Assembly (NCBI GenBank): GCA_964370765.1
Contig: CAYJKW010000007.1
Coordinates: forward strand, 1 to 57,288
Length of the DNA: 57,288 nucleotides
Source of the DNA: CAYJBH01 sp964370765
Lineage (GTDB): Bacteria; Bacillota; Clostridia; Oscillospirales; Ruminococcaceae
Direction: 5' to 3'
Positions 6,878-15,993 of this stretch are shown here, piece after piece. The notes under the pieces were generated by a model, which did not search any database, was not told where the DNA came from, and saw only the letters and a program-made list of their open reading frames with translations. The first letter of the stretch is position 1; each line of letters starts with the position of its first letter. A program made the translations under genes and the position numbers.

Positions 6878-9800
6878 ATGAACTGGACAAAAAAAGCAGT
6901 AGCAATTTTAACAACGATGGTTATGCTAGCGGTTTTCATGCCGATAGGCTTGTTTGAGCAGAATGTTCATGCTGCCGATACTATTTACGTTTCAAGCTGG
7001 GAGGATATCTATAACACACGAGATGGCACCGGCACAATATATAATAAAAACCTAGTGTTAACTCAGGACATAACACTTCCTGTTTATATTGATGTTATTA
7101 CTTATTTTTCTAACTCAACCTTTGATGGTAACGGCTATATTATTACTTTCCCCAATAATGCTATTTTAGAGTACGAGAGCACTTCGTTAAAAACACATAA
7201 TGGTATTGGACTTTTTGGAAGAATTCATTATTCGACCTTTAAAAATGTAATGTTTAAAGCCCAAGGTGATGTTCATATAGGAATGGACCAGACCGTAAAT
7301 GATACATATCATCGTTACGACCCTTACAACCTTTATGATTTTGGGTTGCTTTTTGCCGGCACTATCGATAGCGTTATAACTAATGTTGCAATAGTTGGAG
7401 AATCAGCTTCATCAACATTTCACGCTAGGATGGAAGGCGGTCAAAATATCCCGATGAACGTGGGTTTAATTGCAGGTGTTACCGGGGAAGACACAGAATA
7501 TAATAATATATACATCGACATGAATATGTTTGCCGGGATTAGGTCGGACGATGCCTTTGTATATGGTGGTATGGTGACCGGGCGAGTGTACCAAAACACC
7601 AGCGGGTTTACCACAAAACAGGCAATGTTTGACAACTTTCAGATTCAAGGAAGTATAGCAACCTACAGCGGAAGAGGTTCGGGTGCAATCTCCGGCGGAG
7701 TTATTGGAATTATAGAAACTTTTAATAAATATGATGCATCGGATATATATAATGTCTATTTAAGAGAAGGAATTGTCGACGTTGATACCTATTCATACGA
7801 TTTTGATCAGGGGTATATAATACCAAATTATGACTGGAGAACAGAGGGGTCCTCTCTTCGTGGTGCTGTTATCGGTAATGAGAATGAGCATTATAACTCT
7901 ATCCTAACCGTTAGTAATGTAATTAGCAAACTTAACAACTATCAAGATGGTACACATAATATAAGTCAAATTAGTAAGCTGCCCACCGTAAACTCAATTA
8001 CTACCATGGCTCCTTTTGATGAAAATTGGGTTTCAACCAACAATGGTAGTGGGCTTGGCGATGTTACGCTTAAATGGCTAGTAAATCCCGACAACGAAAT
8101 ACTAAATGTTACGTTAGCTGATAGCACGTTTGAGATTAACAGCACTAACCCTATCTTTGCTGATAAGGATGGTGCCGGTATTCCCAGCTGGACTATAAAT
8201 GCAGAAATGATGCTAAAAGGTGCCCTTGGAACAATCGACACGGTAGGAATAGCAAGTGAGCTGGAAGTAGCAGACGTATCCGCAGCTACAATATACCACC
8301 GCGAAGAAACACTTCCGGTATATTATCCGGGTGGAGATTATTCCTTTGGTGTTGAGTATTCCACCGAAAATATAGGGAGCTATACCCCCACTGTAGCATG
8401 GTCGATTAAAGGGGCAGAGATAGCCGGTGTATCCATTGCTGGCGGTGTGCTTACCATAGCTGATACCGTGCCCGAGGATACTGAAATAATTATAGAGGCC
8501 GCTATTCAGATATCCGCAACAATAACAAAACAATATACCCATACAATCACAACGGTTGCTGGAGACTACGTTGCGGGCACTATATCTGCCGATAAGCCGG
8601 TAGCTGATAACCAAGGCAATACCGACAATAAGACCTACTCTCTTGTGCCATCTATCGTTAACGAAACAAATGTTGAATTTAGTACTAATAATGTTGATTG
8701 GGGCATAGTTCCGGCAGGGGGATTGGATATAACAGCCTATGTTGCAGGTTCGGCGACTGCGCTTTATCTGCGTAGAGTACCTGTTGTTGATACAGACACA
8801 TATCACTCTTATGCTAAAAGCCCGGTGGCTACTTACGAAATCAACTCGTCAACCGCAACTGTTACCTCAATAAGCATTAAATCTACTCCGGTAGCGCAAA
8901 CGGCAGCTCAATTTGCTTCCATTAAAAATTATAGTGTAAAGGGCGCTAGTGCAGATGCAAGCACAGCAAAGTTTACCGTGCAGGAACTATTTTCATCAAA
9001 CCCTTTACGCAATAATGGCATTGCGCGCGGTGATATTAAGGTAGAGGTTATAAATAATAATAAATATAGTTACGGAAATACTAGTTTTTCATCTGCCGGA
9101 TATACCTTTATTGGGGTTTCCGGTGGTGCAATTGTAAGCCCAACAATATTTCCAACTACCAACATTAACACTCAATCAGGTATATCTATACAACACCCTG
9201 TAGATGGTGCAGTTATATACTATACGACAGATGGAACTAATCCATCCAGTGCAAGCAACCAATTTGTTAAAGGTAACAACATTGCAGTTACCTCGGTGCC
9301 ATTTGTGATAAAAGCTGTCGCATATGTAGGAGGTGTACAGGGCAGTGTTGCAACCTTGCAGGTAGATGAAGCTCAACTTGCCAATCCACCACAGCCAACT
9401 ATTAGAACGGTAGGCGGTACCGCATATAGCCCAACAAGTGTATATGATAGAAAAGATATAATTGCATTTTCGGCACCAACAGGCTATAGCTATGAAAATG
9501 GAAAAGGTGAGATAAGGTATATTGTTAATCCACTGCCCGGACAGAATGCGCTAGACCACGGAACGACCTATGATGCAACAATACCACCAACTATTCCGGA
9601 TGTTTCGGTAAGAACGGTCACCATTCAGGTTGCCTTTATTGATACGTCGGTTACCGATAGTACAGGTGGGGCAAAGCTAGCCTTAAAATCAGATATAGCC
9701 ACCTACACTATTAATCTTAACACTACTGCAAGTAGTGATATTATCGCAAATAGAAGCCCCACAACACATCAACTTCCTGAAACCATTGTACACCTATCAC

Positions 9801-12800
9801 TACCGGATAGCGAACTTTCTCAGATTAATGCCGAGAATGTGGATGCCTTGAGTTATTCGGAATCACAGGCCGAAGATCAAAAACTGAAAGACCTTTATGA
9901 TGGTTCATCGGTAGTAGTAAGCATTAATGATGAGAATCTCACCAGCGATGTGAGCAGATACATTAGCTATGAATACGATGTCGCATACGAGAGTATTTTA
10001 TATGTTCCTGAAATTAGATATTCTCACTCAACCGGCACCCCCTCAAAACCCTTAAGCACTAGCCTTGATAATTATTCCTACGCTAAAAGAATAGTAGAAG
10101 AGACCTATATTAGCAACGAAGAGGGTGGTAGCGTACTTTCCGAAATAGAGGTAAGCTATACAAGGCCTACCGACATAGTATTAAGGGGTGACCCCCTAGA
10201 TAACTACACCATATTTGCGATGGTTAAACCAACCGGTAGTATCGGTGTTTTGGAAAGTGAAATAGCAACATTTGAATATACTATCGCCGATACGGTTAAG
10301 CCGGTAACAATATCACCGGATTCGAACGATACTTCGGTAGTGTTTAATGAGAATACACTAATATCCCTGGATACCGATACATCGGGAGCAATTATCTTTT
10401 ATAGTGTAAATGGAGAGGCGAGGGTTACATATAACGAAACAACAAAACAGTGGGAGCCTGCCACTGGCACATTAAGATATGAAGGCTATTTCCGCCTTGG
10501 CTCATCATTTCACTCCACCATTATCAACACCGTAGCGGTAAGCCCCAACAACTCCTTGCAACCTGTAGAAAATACATTTTATCTTACCGTAACGGCCCTA
10601 CCTAAGGCCAACCCACCATCGCCGGCACTTGCCTCAGGAAGCACCGTTGTTAGCGGTGATACCCTGCGATTTATTAACGACCCAACCCTAATAACAGGTG
10701 AAATCTACTATACATTAGATAGTTCAGAGCCTGATGCAGAGGGGTATGTAGACTGGGTTACTAATGTTAACGGTGGACAAGAACCCGATGATAAACAGGT
10801 TAACGGAACTTATAAATATGATGAAAACACAGGTATTATAGCCGCATTTAATGCCGGTGAAAGTGTTATTACAATTGTTGCTGTTGCCAGGGATGCAAGC
10901 CCTTTAAAAACACAGTCGAACAGTGATCCTGTTAGAATACAGTATTTCATTCAGGCGGCTGATGCCCCTACCAGTATTCCGGAGAGTACAGCGGACGATA
11001 TACCAATAGTAATACCGGGAACTACTATCCTGCTGTTTTCAAGAACTTCGGATGCACATATTTTCTATACTACTGATGGAACAGAACCTAAGGTTACAAC
11101 AACTACTACGACAGATCCGGTAACCGGTGAAAAAACTACCGTGTATACCCCTGCTGTCGGCTCTACTACAAAGCTTGTGGGTGTTGATGACCCACCCGAA
11201 ATGCCATTTGGCTCACAAGCCTTCTTTACAATCAGGGCAAAAGCAGTTGCAGAGGATTACATAGAAAGCTCCGAATCTCGGCTGTTATTCCAACCTCCTG
11301 CGCCGGTTCAACCTGTATCTCCTAGTATAAGCCATCTTATTCCGGTTGCAAGAAATACTCCAATATCCTTCTCCAGCTCCACCGAGGGTGCAAGCATAAT
11401 ATATAAAGTTTACGACACCCTTGCACAGGCGCAGGCCGATGCGGTTGATGCTAACGGCGATCCGGTAATGATGAATGCAACAAACGGAACGTTATACTCA
11501 GATAATGCGCCATTTATACTTAATAAAGATAGCGTTATAAGGGTTGTGGCAGAGAAGGATAATGTCCAAAGCGTTGAGGTGTTTTACGAATATACAGTTG
11601 CACCACAATTATCGGCGCCGATGCTTTCAATTCCTAACGGTAGCATTATCTATCCGGGCGCAGTGATAAGCATTACCGGAGATGCTAACGGAGAGCTTAG
11701 CTACACAACCAATGGGGATGATCCGAAGGTAGCGGAAGCTGCCGACCTTTTGTATGGTAGCAACTATGTTGTTACAGCAGATTATGGGGAAACAGTAACG
11801 GTTAAGGTTATCTCAAGCGGACAGGGCTACACACCAAGCGATACACAAGTCTATAGCTATACTATCTGTAACGAGGATGATTACCTTATAACAACACCGA
11901 CTAACGACGAGACTATACTACGTGGAGATTTAATATCACTATCCACAACAATAACAAACGGTAGCATATATTATACAACCGATAATTCAAGTCCAACAGT
12001 CGGTGGGATAGGCGGAGGATCAAGTGTTTCTATTATTGCTGATGGTAATCCCGGCGAAACATTTACCGTAAAGGCAATTGTATCAGCAGATGGCGCAACA
12101 CCGGGTAACGTTGTGGTAACAACATTCCGCTTATCTGAGAAGACCCCAGCACCTACAGCATCAATACCAGATGAGGCAATAACATTAGATGGTGCATATG
12201 TAACGCTTACTGCCTCAGAGGGCACAATACACTTTACAACCGACGGTGAAGACCCTACAACATCCAGTGCGATATATGAAAATCCTGTAGCTGCAAATAA
12301 ATCAATGATTTTAAAGGCAATAGCTATTGCAGATGGGAAAGAACCAAGTGATATAGTCAGCTATGTTTATACAAGGGCAGGCGATACTGCCGCACCAACA
12401 TTTAATGTAAACGGCGGATCAATAGAACAAAACACGTCAATTACATTAAAAAGCGAAACCGACGGTGCGCAGATTTACTATACAACTAGCGGCGTTTCAC
12501 CGGATCCGAACAACCTTGAAAAGGCAACACTTTACGGTGGCGAGATAACAGTTTCTACAGCTGTAACAATAAAGGCAATAGCAATTGCTGAAGGATTGCA
12601 TGCAAGTCCGGTTGCATCGGCCACCTTTACAGTTATTGAACCGCCCCCACCGGAAAGCGATGGAGATGGTAGTGACCTACCAACCATTACATCATCGGAC
12701 AGGCTGTCTAGCAGAAGAACTTATGACAATGCTGAGGGTGGCCCGCTTTATGAGGATACTGTTTTTGCAGATGAAATAAACAATATAGTAGTTTCGGCAC

Positions 12801-13198
12801 CAGAGGGTGTTATAGAGGAAGATGCAGTGCTGGAGATAACTACGTTTGAATCATCACAAAAACAAAGGGAGACTGTTAACGAACTTGGCTATGACATATC
12901 AACACTATATGATATAGAGTTTAAGAAAGACACGGCAATTGCAGGGGTAGATGGCGAGTTTGAAATAGGACTGCCGATCGATTCGGGCTATCAAAATGGA
13001 ACGGTTGTTATCTACCGAATAAATGATGATGGAACCGTAACACCATTTTCGGTAAGGCGCTCAGGTGGAATAGCCTACGCAATTGTAGATGAGCCCGGCG
13101 TATACACAGTTGGTATACCTATTCAGCTGGACAGATCCTCAGGTGGGTTGCTTGGATGGCTACAAAACATCTGGGAAACATTAATGATGTTATTATAA
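6878..13198 (+). CDS. Giant exported protein with repeated chitobiase/hexosaminidase-C-like modules
   Basis: A 2106-residue protein with a Gram-positive signal peptide: M-N-W-T-K-K, a hydrophobic core, then cleavage probably after V-H-A near residue 33. The N-terminal 300 residues resemble a beta-helix (repeated G-G-V-I/M-x-G turns). Modules with the core Y-T-T-D-G-x-x-P, typical of CHB_HEX_C_1 domains, recur near residues 778, 1396, 1607, 1696, 1784 and 1865, with degenerate copies near 876, 1172, 1274 and 1506. The last 150 residues look like a ZU5-like beta domain. There is no LPxTG anchor; the chain ends in an amphipathic helix. The start is ATG 6878, behind GGGTTAGG. It may act as a surface adhesin, scaffold or fibre for the injection system; no fibre gene of known type is present. 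Confidence 0.8.
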   Translation: MNWTKKAVAILTTMVMLAVFMPIGLFEQNVHAADTIYVSSWEDIYNTRDGTGTIYNKNLVLTQDITLPVYIDVITYFSNSTFDGNGYIITFPNNAILEYESTSLKTHNGIGLFGRIHYSTFKNVMFKAQGDVHIGMDQTVNDTYHRYDPYNLYDFGLLFAGTIDSVITNVAIVGESASSTFHARMEGGQNIPMNVGLIAGVTGEDTEYNNIYIDMNMFAGIRSDDAFVYGGMVTGRVYQNTSGFTTKQAMFDNFQIQGSIATYSGRGSGAISGGVIGIIETFNKYDASDIYNVYLREGIVDVDTYSYDFDQGYIIPNYDWRTEGSSLRGAVIGNENEHYNSILTVSNVISKLNNYQDGTHNISQISKLPTVNSITTMAPFDENWVSTNNGSGLGDVTLKWLVNPDNEILNVTLADSTFEINSTNPIFADKDGAGIPSWTINAEMMLKGALGTIDTVGIASELEVADVSAATIYHREETLPVYYPGGDYSFGVEYSTENIGSYTPTVAWSIKGAEIAGVSIAGGVLTIADTVPEDTEIIIEAAIQISATITKQYTHTITTVAGDYVAGTISADKPVADNQGNTDNKTYSLVPSIVNETNVEFSTNNVDWGIVPAGGLDITAYVAGSATALYLRRVPVVDTDTYHSYAKSPVATYEINSSTATVTSISIKSTPVAQTAAQFASIKNYSVKGASADASTAKFTVQELFSSNPLRNNGIARGDIKVEVINNNKYSYGNTSFSSAGYTFIGVSGGAIVSPTIFPTTNINTQSGISIQHPVDGAVIYYTTDGTNPSSASNQFVKGNNIAVTSVPFVIKAVAYVGGVQGSVATLQVDEAQLANPPQPTIRTVGGTAYSPTSVYDRKDIIAFSAPTGYSYENGKGEIRYIVNPLPGQNALDHGTTYDATIPPTIPDVSVRTVTIQVAFIDTSVTDSTGGAKLALKSDIATYTINLNTTASSDIIANRSPTTHQLPETIVHLSLPDSELSQINAENVDALSYSESQAEDQKLKDLYDGSSVVVSINDENLTSDVSRYISYEYDVAYESILYVPEIRYSHSTGTPSKPLSTSLDNYSYAKRIVEETYISNEEGGSVLSEIEVSYTRPTDIVLRGDPLDNYTIFAMVKPTGSIGVLESEIATFEYTIADTVKPVTISPDSNDTSVVFNENTLISLDTDTSGAIIFYSVNGEARVTYNETTKQWEPATGTLRYEGYFRLGSSFHSTIINTVAVSPNNSLQPVENTFYLTVTALPKANPPSPALASGSTVVSGDTLRFINDPTLITGEIYYTLDSSEPDAEGYVDWVTNVNGGQEPDDKQVNGTYKYDENTGIIAAFNAGESVITIVAVARDASPLKTQSNSDPVRIQYFIQAADAPTSIPESTADDIPIVIPGTTILLFSRTSDAHIFYTTDGTEPKVTTTTTTDPVTGEKTTVYTPAVGSTTKLVGVDDPPEMPFGSQAFFTIRAKAVAEDYIESSESRLLFQPPAPVQPVSPSISHLIPVARNTPISFSSSTEGASIIYKVYDTLAQAQADAVDANGDPVMMNATNGTLYSDNAPFILNKDSVIRVVAEKDNVQSVEVFYEYTVAPQLSAPMLSIPNGSIIYPGAVISITGDANGELSYTTNGDDPKVAEAADLLYGSNYVVTADYGETVTVKVISSGQGYTPSDTQVYSYTICNEDDYLITTPTNDETILRGDLISLSTTITNGSIYYTTDNSSPTVGGIGGGSSVSIIADGNPGETFTVKAIVSADGATPGNVVVTTFRLSEKTPAPTASIPDEAITLDGAYVTLTASEGTIHFTTDGEDPTTSSAIYENPVAANKSMILKAIAIADGKEPSDIVSYVYTRAGDTAAPTFNVNGGSIEQNTSITLKSETDGAQIYYTTSGVSPDPNNLEKATLYGGEITVSTAVTIKAIAIAEGLHASPVASATFTVIEPPPPESDGDGSDLPTITSSDRLSSRRTYDNAEGGPLYEDTVFADEINNIVVSAPEGVIEEDAVLEITTFESSQKQRETVNELGYDISTLYDIEFKKDTAIAGVDGEFEIGLPIDSGYQNGTVVIYRINDDGTVTPFSVRRSGGIAYAIVDEPGVYTVGIPIQLDRSSGGLLGWLQNIWETLMMLL

Positions 13199-13245
13199 AA
13201 GTGTGAGATGTTAATATTTAACCGTAAAGAAAGTAGGTTGCGACT

Positions 13246-15054
13246 ATGCTAAACAGAAAGTATTATCCATTCGAGCGAAACAACTATTATTTCGGCAAAC
13301 TTCTTACTGCAAAAGATTTTGAGTCAGAGCAAAGCTATTTTAATGATAAAAGACGATTTAATAACCGTTTGATTGGGTCTAACGGCATTGTGTGTGGACT
13401 TGGCGTAATTATGGCTGATGATAGCTCGATTATACTTCAGGCCGGCTGTGCTACCGATGCATCCGGTAGGGAGATTGTAGTGCCGGAAACAACGGTAATT
13501 AAGTTGCCGACAATCGATGGTTATGATCGTCTTAGTTCAAATGTAGCCTATCTTGGAATAGCCTACAGCGAAAAACCTGTTGATGAGGTTTACTCGGTAA
13601 TGAGTAGCGAGGATGATACCCTAAAACACAACAGGATTAAAGAGCATTATAGCCTAGTGTTAACAGATGAAAATCTGGTAGCAGCTGTTAGCTCGCCGAT
13701 GGATGACTTTTTAACACGTACCGTAATATACTCCGATAGCGAAGTTCAGGTTTTACAGCTTACACCAAAATTCATACCAAATGGTAGCAATATATCGGTC
13801 AAAACGGTAATAAAAAGAACCGAACCCGGCACAGGGGAATATTCGTTTGACTATATGCTATCTACCCCAAGCCTTGAAAATTCACAAAAGGATACAACAT
13901 CGCAGCTTGTTTTAAATAACAAGAAACTTACATTTAACGAGGAATATGTTATCTACACCGAGCTAACACCACAGGAACACCTAAATGCAGTAGGTGGTAC
14001 CGTTGTATTTAAAATCGAGAACTTTTCGATCCAAAAAAACAACGAGATGTTTAACCTAAAAAAGGACATAGTGGTACAGCTAAAGCCGGTGCCGAGCAAC
14101 CTTCGTGATCATTATCTAAAAAACTACTACGAAAAGGCCATGGACAGGGTACTTGCCGAAAGCTTTGATGAAAGGCTGTGGATAGCAAAGATTAGCCTGA
14201 TACGAAAAAAATCATCGGTAATCATCGACAGTGTTTCGCCTGCACCATTCGAACAGTACAGCTACAATGCACAGCAGGTTATGATGCTGGAAAGATTATC
14301 GCAATACTATCCTGAGCATAAACAGCTTATAACAGCAACTAACCACGCGGGAGAGATAAGAACGGCATCTGCGTTAACAACACAGGCAGACGATGCAATA
14401 AGGCAGACATCAAGCGGTGTGTATGATTTTCCACTTGGCCTTAACTATGACGTAAAAGAGATATTGTATTCGGACGAGATAATGCATGGGCTTGGTAAAG
14501 GTTCGGTATACCTAGATTTTGGAATCGAATTTATATCTATAGACAGCGTCTCAGGAAATAAAAGTGAAGTCGTTGTAGGGGATGCATACCTGTTTGAGGA
14601 TGAGTATAAGGGTGCCGAGGAAAGGCTTTATCATATCGAAAAAGCTGTAAAGGTGCTTCCGGATAGGGGAACATTTGTCGTGGCGGTACGACCGGGCAAA
14701 ACAACAGGCCTCATAAGCATAAGGATTAGATGGTTTGCCTTTAAGATGATCGAGATGAATAAGATGGCAGTCACCAAGAGTGGCGACGAAAAGATGATTG
14801 TGGTTAATCCGGATACTATCGTGCTATCACCAAAAGGTACTGCACATATTTCACCGATATTCTTTAATATGCCGAGTGAACCTTGTACATTCACCCTGTT
14901 AGAACAGGAAGGCGGCGAGATAGATAATAGTGGCGTATACACAGCACCATCTAAAGAGGGTGCATACGAGATAAGGGTAGAGGCATTAAGCGACCCAACA
15001 GTTTATACCCATGTGTTTGCAATAGTTACACAGAAAAAGAAAAAGGGCGAGTAA
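13246..15054 (+). CDS. Injection-system-associated protein with Y-F-G-K-L-L N-terminus and Ig-like C-terminus
   Basis: 602 residues, no signal peptide. The first 80 residues carry the signature Y-Y-F-G-K-L-L-T-A-K-D-F-x-x-E-Q-x-Y-F and V-C-G-L, which I recall from proteins encoded beside baseplate genes in extracellular injection-system loci of Actinobacteria and Cyanobacteria. The last 90 residues form a bacterial Ig-like module (P-D-T-I-V-L-S-P-K-G ... G-V-Y-T-A-P-S-K-E-G). The middle is beta-rich with one helical stretch. A structural part such as a baseplate or cage decoration is likely; the exact place is unknown. The ATG start has a weak AAAGAAAG-type upstream sequence. Confidence 0.6.
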   Translation: MLNRKYYPFERNNYYFGKLLTAKDFESEQSYFNDKRRFNNRLIGSNGIVCGLGVIMADDSSIILQAGCATDASGREIVVPETTVIKLPTIDGYDRLSSNVAYLGIAYSEKPVDEVYSVMSSEDDTLKHNRIKEHYSLVLTDENLVAAVSSPMDDFLTRTVIYSDSEVQVLQLTPKFIPNGSNISVKTVIKRTEPGTGEYSFDYMLSTPSLENSQKDTTSQLVLNNKKLTFNEEYVIYTELTPQEHLNAVGGTVVFKIENFSIQKNNEMFNLKKDIVVQLKPVPSNLRDHYLKNYYEKAMDRVLAESFDERLWIAKISLIRKKSSVIIDSVSPAPFEQYSYNAQQVMMLERLSQYYPEHKQLITATNHAGEIRTASALTTQADDAIRQTSSGVYDFPLGLNYDVKEILYSDEIMHGLGKGSVYLDFGIEFISIDSVSGNKSEVVVGDAYLFEDEYKGAEERLYHIEKAVKVLPDRGTFVVAVRPGKTTGLISIRIRWFAFKMIEMNKMAVTKSGDEKMIVVNPDTIVLSPKGTAHISPIFFNMPSEPCTFTLLEQEGGEIDNSGVYTAPSKEGAYEIRVEALSDPTVYTHVFAIVTQKKKKGE

Positions 15055-15078
15055 GCAATAAAGGGTTAGGTTAATTTT

Positions 15079-15972
15079 ATGGATTTAATCAATATGCAGC
15101 TAACAACGATTAGGACTGTAATTGTAAACGATGTGAATGACATCACAGTTTGCGAAGACAGGACACGTGATAGCGGTACATTTTATACGGTTATATCCAT
15201 AAAATCACCTGAGGTTCGTAGAGATGTTGCACAGCACATAGCAACCGAAGGGCTGTTTTCTACAAATTCCGATTATCTTGGATCATTTACACAGGGGGAT
15301 AGGTTAAACTTGGTGTTTAGCTATCGAAGTGAAAACAGGCTGGCTATTCAACATGCTGTACTGTGTACCAACGATAAAAAAAGAATAGAGCTTGCGGAAA
15401 ACCTTCTGATTGCAACGGCAGAGACGCAGGTAACACCATCGGTAGGGTTGTTGCTGCTTAATGATAGCAATATAAATGCAACCAATAATCTGGATATATT
15501 TTTTAACTATTTTTTGGATTTTAAAGATTGGGAAAAAAACATATCTGATGCCGAATATTATAAAAAACTTGCCTTAAGAGTTTTTGATATACTCTGTGCA
15601 GAATACAAGGTGAAATACAATGGGGCGGTACATCGATATCCATCGGAACTAAAGGTTCTTTTTCGCAAGTTAAACTCCTATGGATTTAACTCCTATAGTT
15701 CAATGATTACCTTTGTTAAGATGTTAGAAAACGGATATACACTACCGGCAACCGGTTGGCGTTTCATTTGGTCTAAGATAGTAGGCTTTTTTAGACATAT
15801 TAAAGAGAATTGGATGAGTTTATTGGGTATATGTCTTGTGGTGGTTACCGTAATTTATGTGTCGTACCAAATATATATCAGACTTGATACCCAAAAGAAA
15901 TTAGAGGACAACCTGGTTTATATCGGACTTGAGAATATAGGAAGCGTTTTTTTAGGCGACGAAGATTTATAG
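15079..15972 (+). CDS. Single-pass membrane protein of unknown function
   Basis: 297 residues, not recognised. A soluble N-terminal region (1-240) is followed by one strong membrane segment (about 246-267, L-L-G-I-C-L-V-V-V-T-V-I-Y-V-S) and a short 30-residue tail. With a cytoplasmic N-terminus it would place the 240-residue domain inside the cell. It is the first of three consecutive genes for membrane proteins between the surface-protein part and the tail part of the operon, so it may belong to an envelope anchor or signalling module. Confidence 0.65.
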   Translation: MDLINMQLTTIRTVIVNDVNDITVCEDRTRDSGTFYTVISIKSPEVRRDVAQHIATEGLFSTNSDYLGSFTQGDRLNLVFSYRSENRLAIQHAVLCTNDKKRIELAENLLIATAETQVTPSVGLLLLNDSNINATNNLDIFFNYFLDFKDWEKNISDAEYYKKLALRVFDILCAEYKVKYNGAVHRYPSELKVLFRKLNSYGFNSYSSMITFVKMLENGYTLPATGWRFIWSKIVGFFRHIKENWMSLLGICLVVVTVIYVSYQIYIRLDTQKKLEDNLVYIGLENIGSVFLGDEDL

Positions 15973-15993
15973 ACTAAATTAAAAAGAGGTAAA

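Noticed and set aside
8213..8806. 197-codon leftward open frame inside the giant exported protein gene
   Set aside because: Antisense to a gene with coherent domains; its Cys/Tyr-rich translation has no family-like pattern.
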